Origin: an uncultured Acetatifactor sp.
GTDB taxonomy: Bacteria; Bacillota; Clostridia; Lachnospirales; Lachnospiraceae
Assembly (NCBI GenBank): GCA_934394665.1
Contig: CAKRRS010000004.1
Span: forward strand, 13,729 to 77,728
DNA: 64,000 nucleotides
Reading direction: 5' to 3'
The notes beneath the pieces are model-generated. The model ran no database searches and had not been told where the DNA came from. It saw nothing but the letters and a program-made list of their open reading frames with translations. Both the position numbers and the translations under genes were made by a program. This document shows positions 36,331 to 46,801 of this stretch, piece by piece. Every line of letters starts with the position of its first letter. Position 1 is the first letter of the stretch.

Positions 36331-38310
36331 TTATTCCATCATTCCCTCTTTGATAACATTGTGGTCACGCAGCAGTTTTTCCACTACCGTACCCTTCACT
36401 ACGCGAAGCAGAGGCTTCTTCAGTGCATTTAAAGGTCCGGGCAGTTCAATCTCCAGAGGAGACATGCCATCCATCAGCTTCACGCTGCTGTCCAACAGCT
36501 CTCTGATGTCGTATACGCTGCCCCATACCTCAGGCACACCTCTGTCTACACCTAACAGCCCGTAGACTGCTTCCATAGCGGTTCTGACGGAATACTCTGT
36601 GGTGAACACGGTATCTCTCGGAGTCTCTGCGAACTGGCCTAAGAAAGCGAAGTTCACGCAGCCATCGGGAATGACATCGGGACGGTCACCCTTGGTTCTG
36701 GGCATGAAGAATGCGGTGATATAAGGCATCATGGTAGGTACGCAGACTGCGCTGTGCTCTGCCAGCTCCTCAATGTCTTCTACGGGAACACCCAGATGGT
36801 ACAGCCACTCTTCGGTGATCTCCTTACCGGTACAATCCTTCATAGGCTTCTTGATATAATCTCCGGGTACATCAGTGAACAGACCATATACCCATACACA
36901 TACCTGATTCTTATCCTGCTCCTTGAACTGTCCCTGACGGTTGATGGTCCAAGACAGCAGCCAGCTGGAATCCTGGCAGCTTACGATACCGCCGGTTACG
37001 ACCTTACCGGTTCTGGGATCACGTTTGCAGATATTGGTGATATAAGGAATGATCTTGTCATCCAGTGTGGTCACGGTAGCGGATTCCCAGTTAGTCTTGG
37101 AGATATCGGAACAGAACTTCTCGGGATGTCCGAAGGAAGGATCCTGTTTTGCGATATTCTTCCACAGGCTCCATACGCCGCTAGTACGAACTTCTGCATC
37201 ACCATTGGGTGCATGGTTCTGGTCACCGTAGATGGTGCCCTCGGTACAGCTGCCATTGGTAACGAATACCAGGTCGTTCTCGGTGAGGACAATACCCTTC
37301 TCTACACCTTTTACCTTGCACTCGATCGCCTTGGCTACCTTCTTGCCGTCATTGATATCGAAGATAACGTTGGTCACTTCGGTATTGAACTGGAAGTCTA
37401 CGCCTGCCGCCTCCAGATATTTCTTCATAGGAAGGATCAGGGACTCATACTGATTGTACTTGGTGAACTTCAGAGCACTGAAATCAGGCAGTCCTGAGAT
37501 ATGATGGATGAATCTCTGGAAATAGAGTTTCATCTCCAGTGCGCTGTGCCAGTTCTCGAAAGCGAACATGGTTCTCCAGTATAACCAGAAAGTAGAGTTA
37601 AATACTTCGTCATCGAAGACATCTTCGATGGTCTTGTCATACAGATCCTCGTCCTTTGTCATGAACAGCTTCATGATCTCCATGCAGCCCTTCTGGCTTA
37701 AGTTGAACTTGCCATCGGTGTGGGCATCCTGTCCGCAATCCTTCGTGGCACGGCACAGGGAGTAGTTGGGATCTTCCTTGTTCAGCCAGTAGTACTCATC
37801 CAGTACGCTGGCTCCGGGTACTTCCAGAGAGGGGATGCTGCGGAACAGATCCCACAGACATTCGAAATGGTTCTCCATCTCACGTCCGCCACGCATGACG
37901 TAGCCTCTGGCAGGATCAAAAATACCGTCACACGCACCGCCTGCGATATCCATTGCCTCTAAGATGTGGATATGGGAACCGGGCATCTGTCCGTCACGTA
38001 CCAGGAAGCACGCTGCTGCTAAAGATGCCAGACCGCTGCCTACGATGTATGCGTTTTTCTCATCCACACCTTCCGGCTTCTTCGGTCTTGCGAATGCTTC
38101 GTAGTTACCGTTGGAGTAATAGATTCCTTTGCTGTTCTTGTCATATCTGCCAAACTCGGTGTTGCGGTAGTCTTTCTTGGCTGCCTTGACGGCTGCCTTT
38201 CTCTCCTCTTTCTTCACCGCTGCTTTACGTCCCTTAGTTGCTGCAGCCACTGCGCCGGCACCTACTGCCAGTGCTGCCAGTCCCAGTCCGATGTTATTCT
38301 TCTTTGCCAT
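36331..38310 (-). CDS. ohyA: Oleate hydratase, with N-terminal hydrophobic segment
   Basis: An FAD-dependent hydratase of about 659 residues that adds water to the cis-9 double bond of unsaturated fatty acids such as oleate. After a short hydrophobic Gly/Ala stretch (about residues 6-24) and a Lys/Arg-rich stretch, the FAD fold shows YIVGSGLASLAAACFL; GGREMENHFECLW and the C-terminal family motif FLGQFAETPRDTVFTTEYSVRTA follow. The start is placed at MAKKNN, eight bases after AAGGTGG. The oily N terminus is an addition to the core enzyme and may attach it to the membrane. A TetR-type gene lies just upstream in the same direction and may regulate it. Confidence 0.95.
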   Translation of the reverse strand: MAKKNNIGLGLAALAVGAGAVAAATKGRKAAVKKEERKAAVKAAKKDYRNTEFGRYDKNSKGIYYSNGNYEAFARPKKPEGVDEKNAYIVGSGLASLAAACFLVRDGQMPGSHIHILEAMDIAGGACDGIFDPARGYVMRGGREMENHFECLWDLFRSIPSLEVPGASVLDEYYWLNKEDPNYSLCRATKDCGQDAHTDGKFNLSQKGCMEIMKLFMTKDEDLYDKTIEDVFDDEVFNSTFWLYWRTMFAFENWHSALEMKLYFQRFIHHISGLPDFSALKFTKYNQYESLILPMKKYLEAAGVDFQFNTEVTNVIFDINDGKKVAKAIECKVKGVEKGIVLTENDLVFVTNGSCTEGTIYGDQNHAPNGDAEVRTSGVWSLWKNIAKQDPSFGHPEKFCSDISKTNWESATVTTLDDKIIPYITNICKRDPRTGKVVTGGIVSCQDSSWLLSWTINRQGQFKEQDKNQVCVWVYGLFTDVPGDYIKKPMKDCTGKEITEEWLYHLGVPVEDIEELAEHSAVCVPTMMPYITAFFMPRTKGDRPDVIPDGCVNFAFLGQFAETPRDTVFTTEYSVRTAMEAVYGLLGVDRGVPEVWGSVYDIRELLDSSVKLMDGMSPLEIELPGPLNALKKPLLRVVKGTVVEKLLRDHNVIKEGMME

Positions 38311-38350
38311 AATGATTACCACCTTTCTTTGATGACTCTCAAATGTTTTT

Positions 38351-38395
38351 CTTGTTTACAAGTAAGATCATACTTCTTTTTTATAAGAAAACCAA
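38351..38395 (-). promoter_or_regulatory. ohyA promoter with operator-like palindrome
   Basis: On the minus strand TTGGTT, 17 bases, TATGAT (hexamers at 38390-38395 and 38367-38372). CTTGTTTACAAG (38351-38362), with five-bp perfect arms, covers the predicted RNA start near 38360, where a repressor would block it. A TetR-type regulator is encoded next door. Confidence 0.55.
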
Positions 38396-38412
38396 TTTAC
38401 AAAAGAGGGGGA

Positions 38413-38431
38413 ATGATAAAGTTTTTATCAT
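38413..38431. promoter_or_regulatory. Inverted repeat upstream of ohyA promoter
   Basis: Perfect eight-bp arms, ATGATAAA and TTTATCAT, around three bases, ending 18 bases upstream of the -35 box. The position suits an activator or a second operator. Confidence 0.4.
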
Positions 38432-38514
38432 ACTGCCCGTTTTGTAAAGTTCCTATACAAATATTATTTTGCAGATCCGGTTCTATCCGCCTATATCGCC
38501 TTGGGCGGCTGATT

Positions 38515-39084
38515 TTACGCCTTATTGTCTGTATGCTCAAAGTTCTCAATGGATCTGCTGATGTTTCCGTATAAAGTGATAGCCAGTTCTTCCACGATCT
38601 TTTTGTAATCGTCTTTCATTCCCCTATCGATCCAGTCCAGCATCACGCCCACAAAACCGTATTTGTAAAATCCTGCAATGAATTCTTTATGTTCTTCCGC
38701 CACCTGCATTCCGGCACATTTTTCTTCCACCACGTCCGCGATCAGCTGATAGGTCAGCTTGTTCAGATAGTTCTCAATCTTCTGCCGTTCCACACAACGA
38801 TAGACATTCATGATGAAAGGCTTATTCTCCTGCACCGCTTCGAAGATCTGACAGAATCCCTCCTGCCATGTTTCATAGGTTCTCTTCCCCTGCAGTGCCT
38901 TCGTGCCGTCTTCCACACAGACCCACTCTACCAGATCGTAAATATCCTTAAAATGATAGTAAAAAGCCATACGGCTGATGCCGCAGTCCTCCGCCAGATC
39001 GTTGATTGTGATCTTATCCAATGGCTTTGTGAGAAGTTCCTTTTTTAATGCTGCTTCCAATGCCAGCTTTGTTGTATTGGCCAT
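38515..39084 (-). CDS. TetR family regulator, possibly of ohyA
   Basis: A 189-residue regulator. The N-terminal helix-turn-helix is DKITINDLAEDCGISRMAFYYHFKDIYDLVEWV, and the C-terminal region (about 75-180) is the all-helical ligand and dimer domain of the DhaS-like subgroup. It is encoded directly upstream of ohyA and both point the same way, with a separate promoter in between. An effector that signals fatty acids would fit, but that is inference. Confidence 0.9.
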   Translation of the reverse strand: MANTTKLALEAALKKELLTKPLDKITINDLAEDCGISRMAFYYHFKDIYDLVEWVCVEDGTKALQGKRTYETWQEGFCQIFEAVQENKPFIMNVYRCVERQKIENYLNKLTYQLIADVVEEKCAGMQVAEEHKEFIAGFYKYGFVGVMLDWIDRGMKDDYKKIVEELAITLYGNISRSIENFEHTDNKA

Positions 39085-39241
39085 GGTCCGCCCTCCGTTG
39101 TTTTCCTGTGCTTTTCTTATGCATTTCTTCTATAACTTACTTTTGCACTTCCCGTATTTTTCTGCAAGTCTTCCCTTGTCATGGCTTTATTGTACGACAA
39201 TAGCCCGAAAACAAGCAAATTAACTTTTTATAAAAAAACTC

Positions 39242-39276
39242 TTGCTTTTTGTAAAATTCCATGGTATTATCTTACT
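39242..39276 (+). promoter_or_regulatory. Promoter of the first tRNA-Pro gene
   Basis: TTGCTT, 17 bases, TATTAT, ending about 13 bases before the tRNA. The same spacing and hexamers recur before the second copy, which shows that promoter and gene were duplicated together. Confidence 0.7.
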
Positions 39277-39283
39277 TGCGTTT

Positions 39284-39358
39284 CGGGGTGTGGCTCAGCT
39301 TGGTTAGAGCGCCGTCTTAGGGAGGCGGAGGTCGCGAGTTCGAATCCCGCCACTCCGA
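39284..39358 (+). tRNA. tRNA-Pro (anticodon AGG), copy 1
   Basis: A 75-base cloverleaf: acceptor CGGGGTG with CACTCCG, discriminator A, D-arm GCTC...GAGC, anticodon stem CCGTC/GGCGG with loop TTAGGGA (anticodon AGG), and T-loop TTCGAAT. The C1-G72 pair and A73 are typical proline identity elements. CCA is not encoded. Confidence 0.93.
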
Positions 39359-39368
39359 TTCATGTATA

Positions 39369-39413
39369 GGCGTCAAAATCTTTTTTATGAGGTTTTGGCG
39401 TCTTTTGTTTTTG
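39369..39413 (+). terminator. Terminator after first tRNA-Pro
   Basis: GCGTCAAAATC pairs with GGTTTTGGCGT (with wobble pairs), then TCTTTTGTTTTTG. Confidence 0.75.
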
Positions 39414-39474
39414 TAGTTTATTTATTGCTTTGGAAAATTGTAGAAAAAATTTGAAAAATTTAAAAAATGGCTTG

Positions 39475-39505
39475 CTTTTTATAAAATTCTATGCTATTAT
39501 GAATT
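39475..39505 (+). promoter_or_regulatory. Promoter of the second tRNA-Pro gene
   Basis: TTGCTT, 17 bases, TATTAT, near-identical to that of copy 1. Confidence 0.65.
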
Positions 39506-39511
39506 TTGTTC

Positions 39512-39586
39512 CGGGGTGTGGCTCAGCTTGGTTAGAGCGCCGTCTTAGGGAGGCGGAGGTCGCGAGTTCGAATCCCGCCACTCCGA
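39512..39586 (+). tRNA. tRNA-Pro (anticodon AGG), copy 2
   Basis: Identical in its 75-base body to the copy at 39284. The intergenic DNA differs but the promoters match, so this is a tandem duplication. Two copies raise the dose of one proline tRNA. Confidence 0.93.
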
Positions 39587-39590
39587 TCGT

Positions 39591-39617
39591 AAAGTCCTTG
39601 ATTTTCAAGGACTTTTT
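39591..39617 (+). terminator. Terminator after second tRNA-Pro
   Basis: AAAGTCCTTG, five bases, CAAGGACTTT and a short T-run. A perfect ten-bp stem. Confidence 0.85.
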
Positions 39618-39757
39618 GTGTTGTATTTCGTGTTGCAATCTGACACTTTTTTTTGTTTCTTATATGTTTCCTTTTAATGCTTCCCTATCGCTACATATGC
39701 ATATTGAAACTTTCCGTTTGGAAGTCATCAGAACGTACTTTAGGATTTCGGAAGATT

Positions 39758-39876
39758 ACGCCCTGCTATCGGAACGCCGCCGGGGCTTAACTTAGACATT
39801 TTGAAATTCAAGCCCCGCTATCAGAACACCAGCCGGGGCTTAAATATGCCCCGGTACTCTAAAAATCCCGGGGCGT
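39758..39876. repeat. Three adjacent GC-rich hairpins, two of them imperfect direct repeats
   Basis: The units at 39758-39790 and 39811-39843 are similar direct repeats of 33 bases. They share GCTATC-GAAC-CC and end in CCGGGGCTTAA, and each can fold as GCCC...GGGGC. A third hairpin at 39848-39874 has the stem GCCCCGG with CCGGGGC. They lie between the tRNA terminator and the XRE gene. On the minus strand they follow the XRE stop, so they may form a 3' structure on its message; there is no clean T-run. The rest of this 329-base gap shows no gene. Confidence 0.6.
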
Positions 39877-39915
39877 AGCAGATCAAAATTGAGGGATATG
39901 CCCAAAAATGAAATT

Positions 39916-40533
39916 TCACTCCGACCAGTTCATTTCTTTCTCGGTAATTCCCAGCTTCCGACACTCTTCCTTCACTTTGTCTTTTTCTGCCCGGTTTCCG
40001 ATCTGATATTTCAACACTTTATCTCTGAACACAATGTATTTTTCATTTCCGGCCTTAAAATCCACGAACCAGTTCCCGCCTCTGTTCGGATCCGACACCA
40101 TCACCCTAGATATCTGCTCCGGAAAATCCTTTTTATCGCTGGTAAAAAACAGTACCGTCCAATACTTAGGGATTCCACCGGTATTCCACAATTCGATCTT
40201 ATGAATTTTCAGCAGGTCGATGATCGAATCGTCCGTCACACTCTCCTTGATCAGCGTCCCCTCATATATTTCCGGTTCCTTCACGCACACTGCATTGTTA
40301 CCACAGCTATGCGCTTCCTTGACTTCGCTCAGTGTCAGTTCATCCTTTAACAGCACATCCATGGAAACATGGAAAATCTCCCCTAACAGCAACAGCTTGT
40401 CCATTTCCGGCAGCGCGATATCCGCCTCCCATTTCGATATAGCCTGTCTGCTCACATTACATTTTTCCGCAAGATCCTCCTGCGTCATACGGTTAGCTTT
40501 TCGCAATTCCGTTATTTTTTCAGATAGTTTCAT
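39916..40533 (-). CDS. XRE family regulator with unknown C-terminal domain
   Basis: A 205-residue protein. Residues 1-65 form a HTH_3 domain (RMTQEDLAEKCNVSRQAISKWEADIALPEMDKL). After a linker, the C-terminal 110 residues contain a mixed alpha/beta part with YWTVLFFTSDKKDFPEQISRVMVSD that I do not recognise. The gene is alone, with a hairpin cluster behind it. Target and ligand unknown. Confidence 0.85.
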   Translation of the reverse strand: MKLSEKITELRKANRMTQEDLAEKCNVSRQAISKWEADIALPEMDKLLLLGEIFHVSMDVLLKDELTLSEVKEAHSCGNNAVCVKEPEIYEGTLIKESVTDDSIIDLLKIHKIELWNTGGIPKYWTVLFFTSDKKDFPEQISRVMVSDPNRGGNWFVDFKAGNEKYIVFRDKVLKYQIGNRAEKDKVKEECRKLGITEKEMNWSE

Positions 40534-40644
40534 CGAAGTACCTCCTATAATTGATGGTCTTATTTTACGGGATCAAGTCTGCGATTGCCACCAACGACAG
40601 CGTTCTTTTTGGCAACTCACAGTTGCCTGTTCCTATATCATCCA

Positions 40645-40682
40645 CACAAAAACAGCGTAACAGCCATCAAAGCTGCTACGCC
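40645..40682 (-). terminator. Terminator after the DUF4143 ATPase gene
   Basis: On the minus strand GCGTAGCAGC pairs with GCTGTTACGC across seven bases (one wobble), then TGTTTTTGTG. The rest of the 318-base gap between this gene and the XRE gene holds no gene; a short GGCAACT/AGTTGCC palindrome lies near 40609. Confidence 0.75.
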
Positions 40683-40851
40683 TGAAACCGGAGGATGTGA
40701 TGCATTAGATGCTTCCAATCCGTTTTAATTTATATTCCCTTTTGTAATCTTCTGTCAAGTTCCGTAGCAACTTCTTCTGACAGGCGGTCATCCACTCTTT
40801 TTGCATATTTTTTGCATATATTTTTCTGTCTTTTAAAAATAGCATTAATAA

Positions 40852-42105
40852 CTAAAACTCCAGACTATCCGCATTCAACAGAAAATACTTCATCCCCATG
40901 ATTACAAATCCTTCCTCGTTTCTCCAGGGCTTTTTTGTACCGTTTACTATAACGATTTTCTTAAACGAATCCGGTATATTTCTCAGGGAATTGAATTCCT
41001 GGGTCTGCTTTTCCTCCGAAGTCATATCATATGCTACCTGGATATAATATCTCTGGCTGCCCTGATTTACGACAAAATCGACTTCCAGTTGTTTGTGCAC
41101 TCGCTTTCCTTCATTATTTTTTGCAGATATCTCCACAATACCGACATCCACATTATATCCTCTCACAAGGAGTTCATTATATACGATGTTCTCCATAATG
41201 TGTGTGGGCTCCTGCTGCCGAAAATTCAGTCTGGCATTTCTAAGTCCCAGATCGGTAAAATAATATTTCAGATTTGCTCCCACATACTTTCTGCCTTTAA
41301 TGTCATATCTTTCGGCTTTTGAGATCAAAAAGGCCTCCGCCAGATAATCAATATGATTAGTGATCGTTTTATTAGTATAATTAATACCCCGTTCACTTTT
41401 GAAAGTGTTCGATATTCTGGTGGGATTTGTGGGCGTTCCGATGGCAGATGCAAGAATATCCACCAGTGTTCCGATCTCATCAACATTCTGGAGTTTATTT
41501 CGCTCCACCACATCCCTGAGATAGACATTGGTAAAAATATTCTTTAAATATTCCGCCTTCTGTCTTTCCGTGGAAAACTGAACCACCTGAGGAAGTCCTC
41601 CGTAGATCATATACTCATCCCAGGCATCATCATAGTCCCCGTCATAAGCGGCATAAAATTCAGCAAAGGACAACGGATATATTCTGATTTCATCGCCTCT
41701 GCCTCTGAATTCAGTTACAATATCACTGGACAAAAACTTTGAATTACTTCCGGTCACATATACATCTATATTGCTTATGCGGAGCAGACTGTTCAGTACT
41801 TCTTCGAACCGGGGCATAAACTGTACTTCATCCAACAGTAAATAATACTTCTGCTCATCCTTCATGGCATCTTTTATATACTGATAGCATTTCTTAGGAT
41901 CCCGCAGTTCCTCATTCTCAATGCCATCCAAAGCGATCTCAATGATATGCTCATCGTCCACACCATTTTCCAGCAAATATTTCTTAAACAATACAAAAAG
42001 CAGAAAGGATTTTCCACAACGCCGAATTCCTGTGATAATCTTGATCATTCCATTATCTTTTCTGAGTTTTAGTTGTTCCAGATACCCATCTCGTCTGATT
42101 TCCAC
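40852..42105 (-). CDS. AAA ATPase with DUF4143 domain
   Basis: A 417-residue protein. The N-terminal AAA_14 domain has the Walker A variant GIRRCGKSFLL near 27-37 and Walker B YYLLLDEVQFM near 92-102, and the DUF4143 C-terminal half holds the nuclease-like LEVDFVVNQGSQRYYIQVAYDM. Such stand-alone ATPases are common in gut Firmicutes and their role is unknown. The upstream region carries two 36-base direct repeats that may be binding sites for its own control. Confidence 0.9.
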   Translation of the reverse strand: MEIRRDGYLEQLKLRKDNGMIKIITGIRRCGKSFLLFVLFKKYLLENGVDDEHIIEIALDGIENEELRDPKKCYQYIKDAMKDEQKYYLLLDEVQFMPRFEEVLNSLLRISNIDVYVTGSNSKFLSSDIVTEFRGRGDEIRIYPLSFAEFYAAYDGDYDDAWDEYMIYGGLPQVVQFSTERQKAEYLKNIFTNVYLRDVVERNKLQNVDEIGTLVDILASAIGTPTNPTRISNTFKSERGINYTNKTITNHIDYLAEAFLISKAERYDIKGRKYVGANLKYYFTDLGLRNARLNFRQQEPTHIMENIVYNELLVRGYNVDVGIVEISAKNNEGKRVHKQLEVDFVVNQGSQRYYIQVAYDMTSEEKQTQEFNSLRNIPDSFKKIVIVNGTKKPWRNEEGFVIMGMKYFLLNADSLEF

Positions 42106-42114
42106 AATATCACT

Positions 42115-42150
42115 CCTATTTTTTATGCATTTGCACTTTTTATAGTAATG
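42115..42150. repeat. Direct repeat, copy 1, at the DUF4143 gene start
   Basis: The 36-base unit with core TTGCACTTTTTATAGTAATG is repeated with a few changes at 42190-42225, 75 bases away. It lies just upstream of the ATPase gene and may be an operator or duplicated promoter. Confidence 0.55.
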
Positions 42151-42189
42151 CTATTTTAGCATCAAATTTATGCCAGTTCAATATCCATT

Positions 42190-42225
42190 CCTATTTTTTG
42201 TACACTTGCACTTTTTTTAGTAATG
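42190..42225. repeat. Direct repeat, copy 2
   Basis: The partner of the unit at 42115, with core TTGCACTTTTTTTAGTAATG. Confidence 0.55.
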
Positions 42226-42230
42226 AAATG

Positions 42231-42269
42231 TGTCAAAAAATTCCACAAGTCTCACCGACCTGTGGAATT
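42231..42269 (-). terminator. Terminator after lacZ
   Basis: A nine-bp stem, AATTCCACA with TGTGGAATT, then on the minus strand TTTTTTGAC. It lies 24 bases past the lacZ stop. Confidence 0.85.
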
Positions 42270-42292
42270 CTATCCTTCATAACTCTATTCTC

Positions 42293-45298
<3,006 letters not shown>

Positions 45299-45588
45299 TC
45301 ATACCTCTTTCCAATGAGCTTACCTGCTCATCCTATTTTCCTGCAACAGGATGCCTTTCGGCGGCTAAGACCGGTATCGGGGTAAATATGGCCATGTGCC
45401 AAAGGGAGTATGGACACATGGCCTTACAAAATTTACGCTGTTATTATACTTCCGTACCGCGCCTTGCGGAATGTATTTTTTACATATCTTGCTGTATTAT
45501 TTTATACTTTTCCTGCTTTATCACTTCTGCTCTGTGAGCGTTTTTCAAAAATCCGAGCAGGCATGTGTAATGTGCACCATTGCCCGGC

Positions 45589-46632
45589 TTACAATTCTTC
45601 CACGCACTTAATCAGCGCATCCACGTTCTCTTCCTTCGTTGCCCAGCTGGTACAGAAGCGCACGCAGCTGTGCGTCTCATCGATCCGCTGGTCATAGCTG
45701 TACTCGAACTGTTCCGCGATTTTTGCAAGATGCGCATCCGGCAGAATCACGAAGATCTGGTTCGTCCGGTTCGGTGCCAGATATGTGTATCCTTTTGCCG
45801 TAAATACCGCACGCAGCTTCTCTGCCATAGCAATCGCATGTGCGGAAATCTCCTGATAGAGATCATCTGTGAACAGCGCATCAAACTGCAGTCCCAGAAG
45901 TCTCCCCTTCGCCAGCATGCCGCCGTTTTGCTTGATGATATAACGGAAATCCTGTTTGAGCTCCGCATTGCTGATTACAACAGCTTCTCCGAATAATGCG
46001 CCCACCTTGGTGCCTCCGATGTAAAACACATCACAGAGTGCCGCGATATCCTGCAAAGTCAGGTCATTATCCGGCGCTGCCAGTCCGTAACCCAGTCTGG
46101 CACCGTCTAAAAACAGATACAGACCATACTTACGGCAGGTTTCTGAAAGAGCGGTTAGTTCTGCTTTGCTGTAGATGGTTCCGACTTCTGTAGGATTGGA
46201 GATATATACCATTTTCGGCTGCACCATATGCTCAAAGCTGTCGTTATGAATATGTGCTTCATAAGCCTCCGTAACCTGCGCTGCCGTAATCTTGCCGTCA
46301 GAACTCGGTAAGCCAAGTACCTTATGTCCGCAGGCTTCCACCGCACCGGTCTCATGGACATTGATGTGTCCGGTCGTCGCGCAGAGTACTCCCTGATGTT
46401 TGCGCAGTGCCGCATTGATCACGGTCACGTTCGTCTGGGTACCGCCTACCAGGAAATGCACCGCCAGGCTGTCATCTCCGCAAGCCTTACGGATCTTTGC
46501 TCTGGCCGCCTCACAATATTTGTCCTCCCCATAGCCGGGTGTCTGCTCCATATTGGTCTGCATCAGGCGCTCCAGCACTTTGGGATGGGCTCCTTCATTA
46601 TAATCACACTGAAATAGTATTTTCTCACTCAT
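45589..46632 (-). CDS. ltaE: Low-specificity threonine aldolase-type PLP enzyme
   Basis: A 347-residue fold-type I PLP enzyme of the beta-eliminating lyase/threonine aldolase family. The PLP Lys lies in YIGGTKVGALFGE and the pocket in LFLDGARLGYGLAAPDND. It would split threonine or allo-threonine into glycine and acetaldehyde. It follows pepD on the same strand after 169 bases, so the two may share a message. Some clostridial members have broader amino-acid lyase activity; the exact substrate is open. Confidence 0.9.
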   Translation of the reverse strand: MSEKILFQCDYNEGAHPKVLERLMQTNMEQTPGYGEDKYCEAARAKIRKACGDDSLAVHFLVGGTQTNVTVINAALRKHQGVLCATTGHINVHETGAVEACGHKVLGLPSSDGKITAAQVTEAYEAHIHNDSFEHMVQPKMVYISNPTEVGTIYSKAELTALSETCRKYGLYLFLDGARLGYGLAAPDNDLTLQDIAALCDVFYIGGTKVGALFGEAVVISNAELKQDFRYIIKQNGGMLAKGRLLGLQFDALFTDDLYQEISAHAIAMAEKLRAVFTAKGYTYLAPNRTNQIFVILPDAHLAKIAEQFEYSYDQRIDETHSCVRFCTSWATKEENVDALIKCVEEL

Positions 46633-46801
46633 AATTTTCTCTCATTCACAACGCATTTCTTATCCTTGCGCTGCATCCTTTCTAATGCTCTGTTCCGATA
46701 CAATCGTCGATATTTTCTCCCGGCATCCACATTTCCTTGCAAACATAGAGTAACTTGCCTCGATTGCCATTTTGTAATCATGCCTTTTGGAACCCATTTC
46801 C

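Noticed and set aside
33441-37497. Long plus-strand frames opposite ppdK and ohyA
   Set aside because: They lie within confident minus-strand genes and have no start signals.
39181-39795. Plus-strand frames that run across the two tRNA-Pro genes and share a WLERRLREAEVASSNPATPI stretch
   Set aside because: The shared peptide is the tRNA sequence read as protein, a well-known false ORF.
39758-39876. CRISPR array
   Set aside because: Only two imperfect units, one short spacer, and no cas genes.
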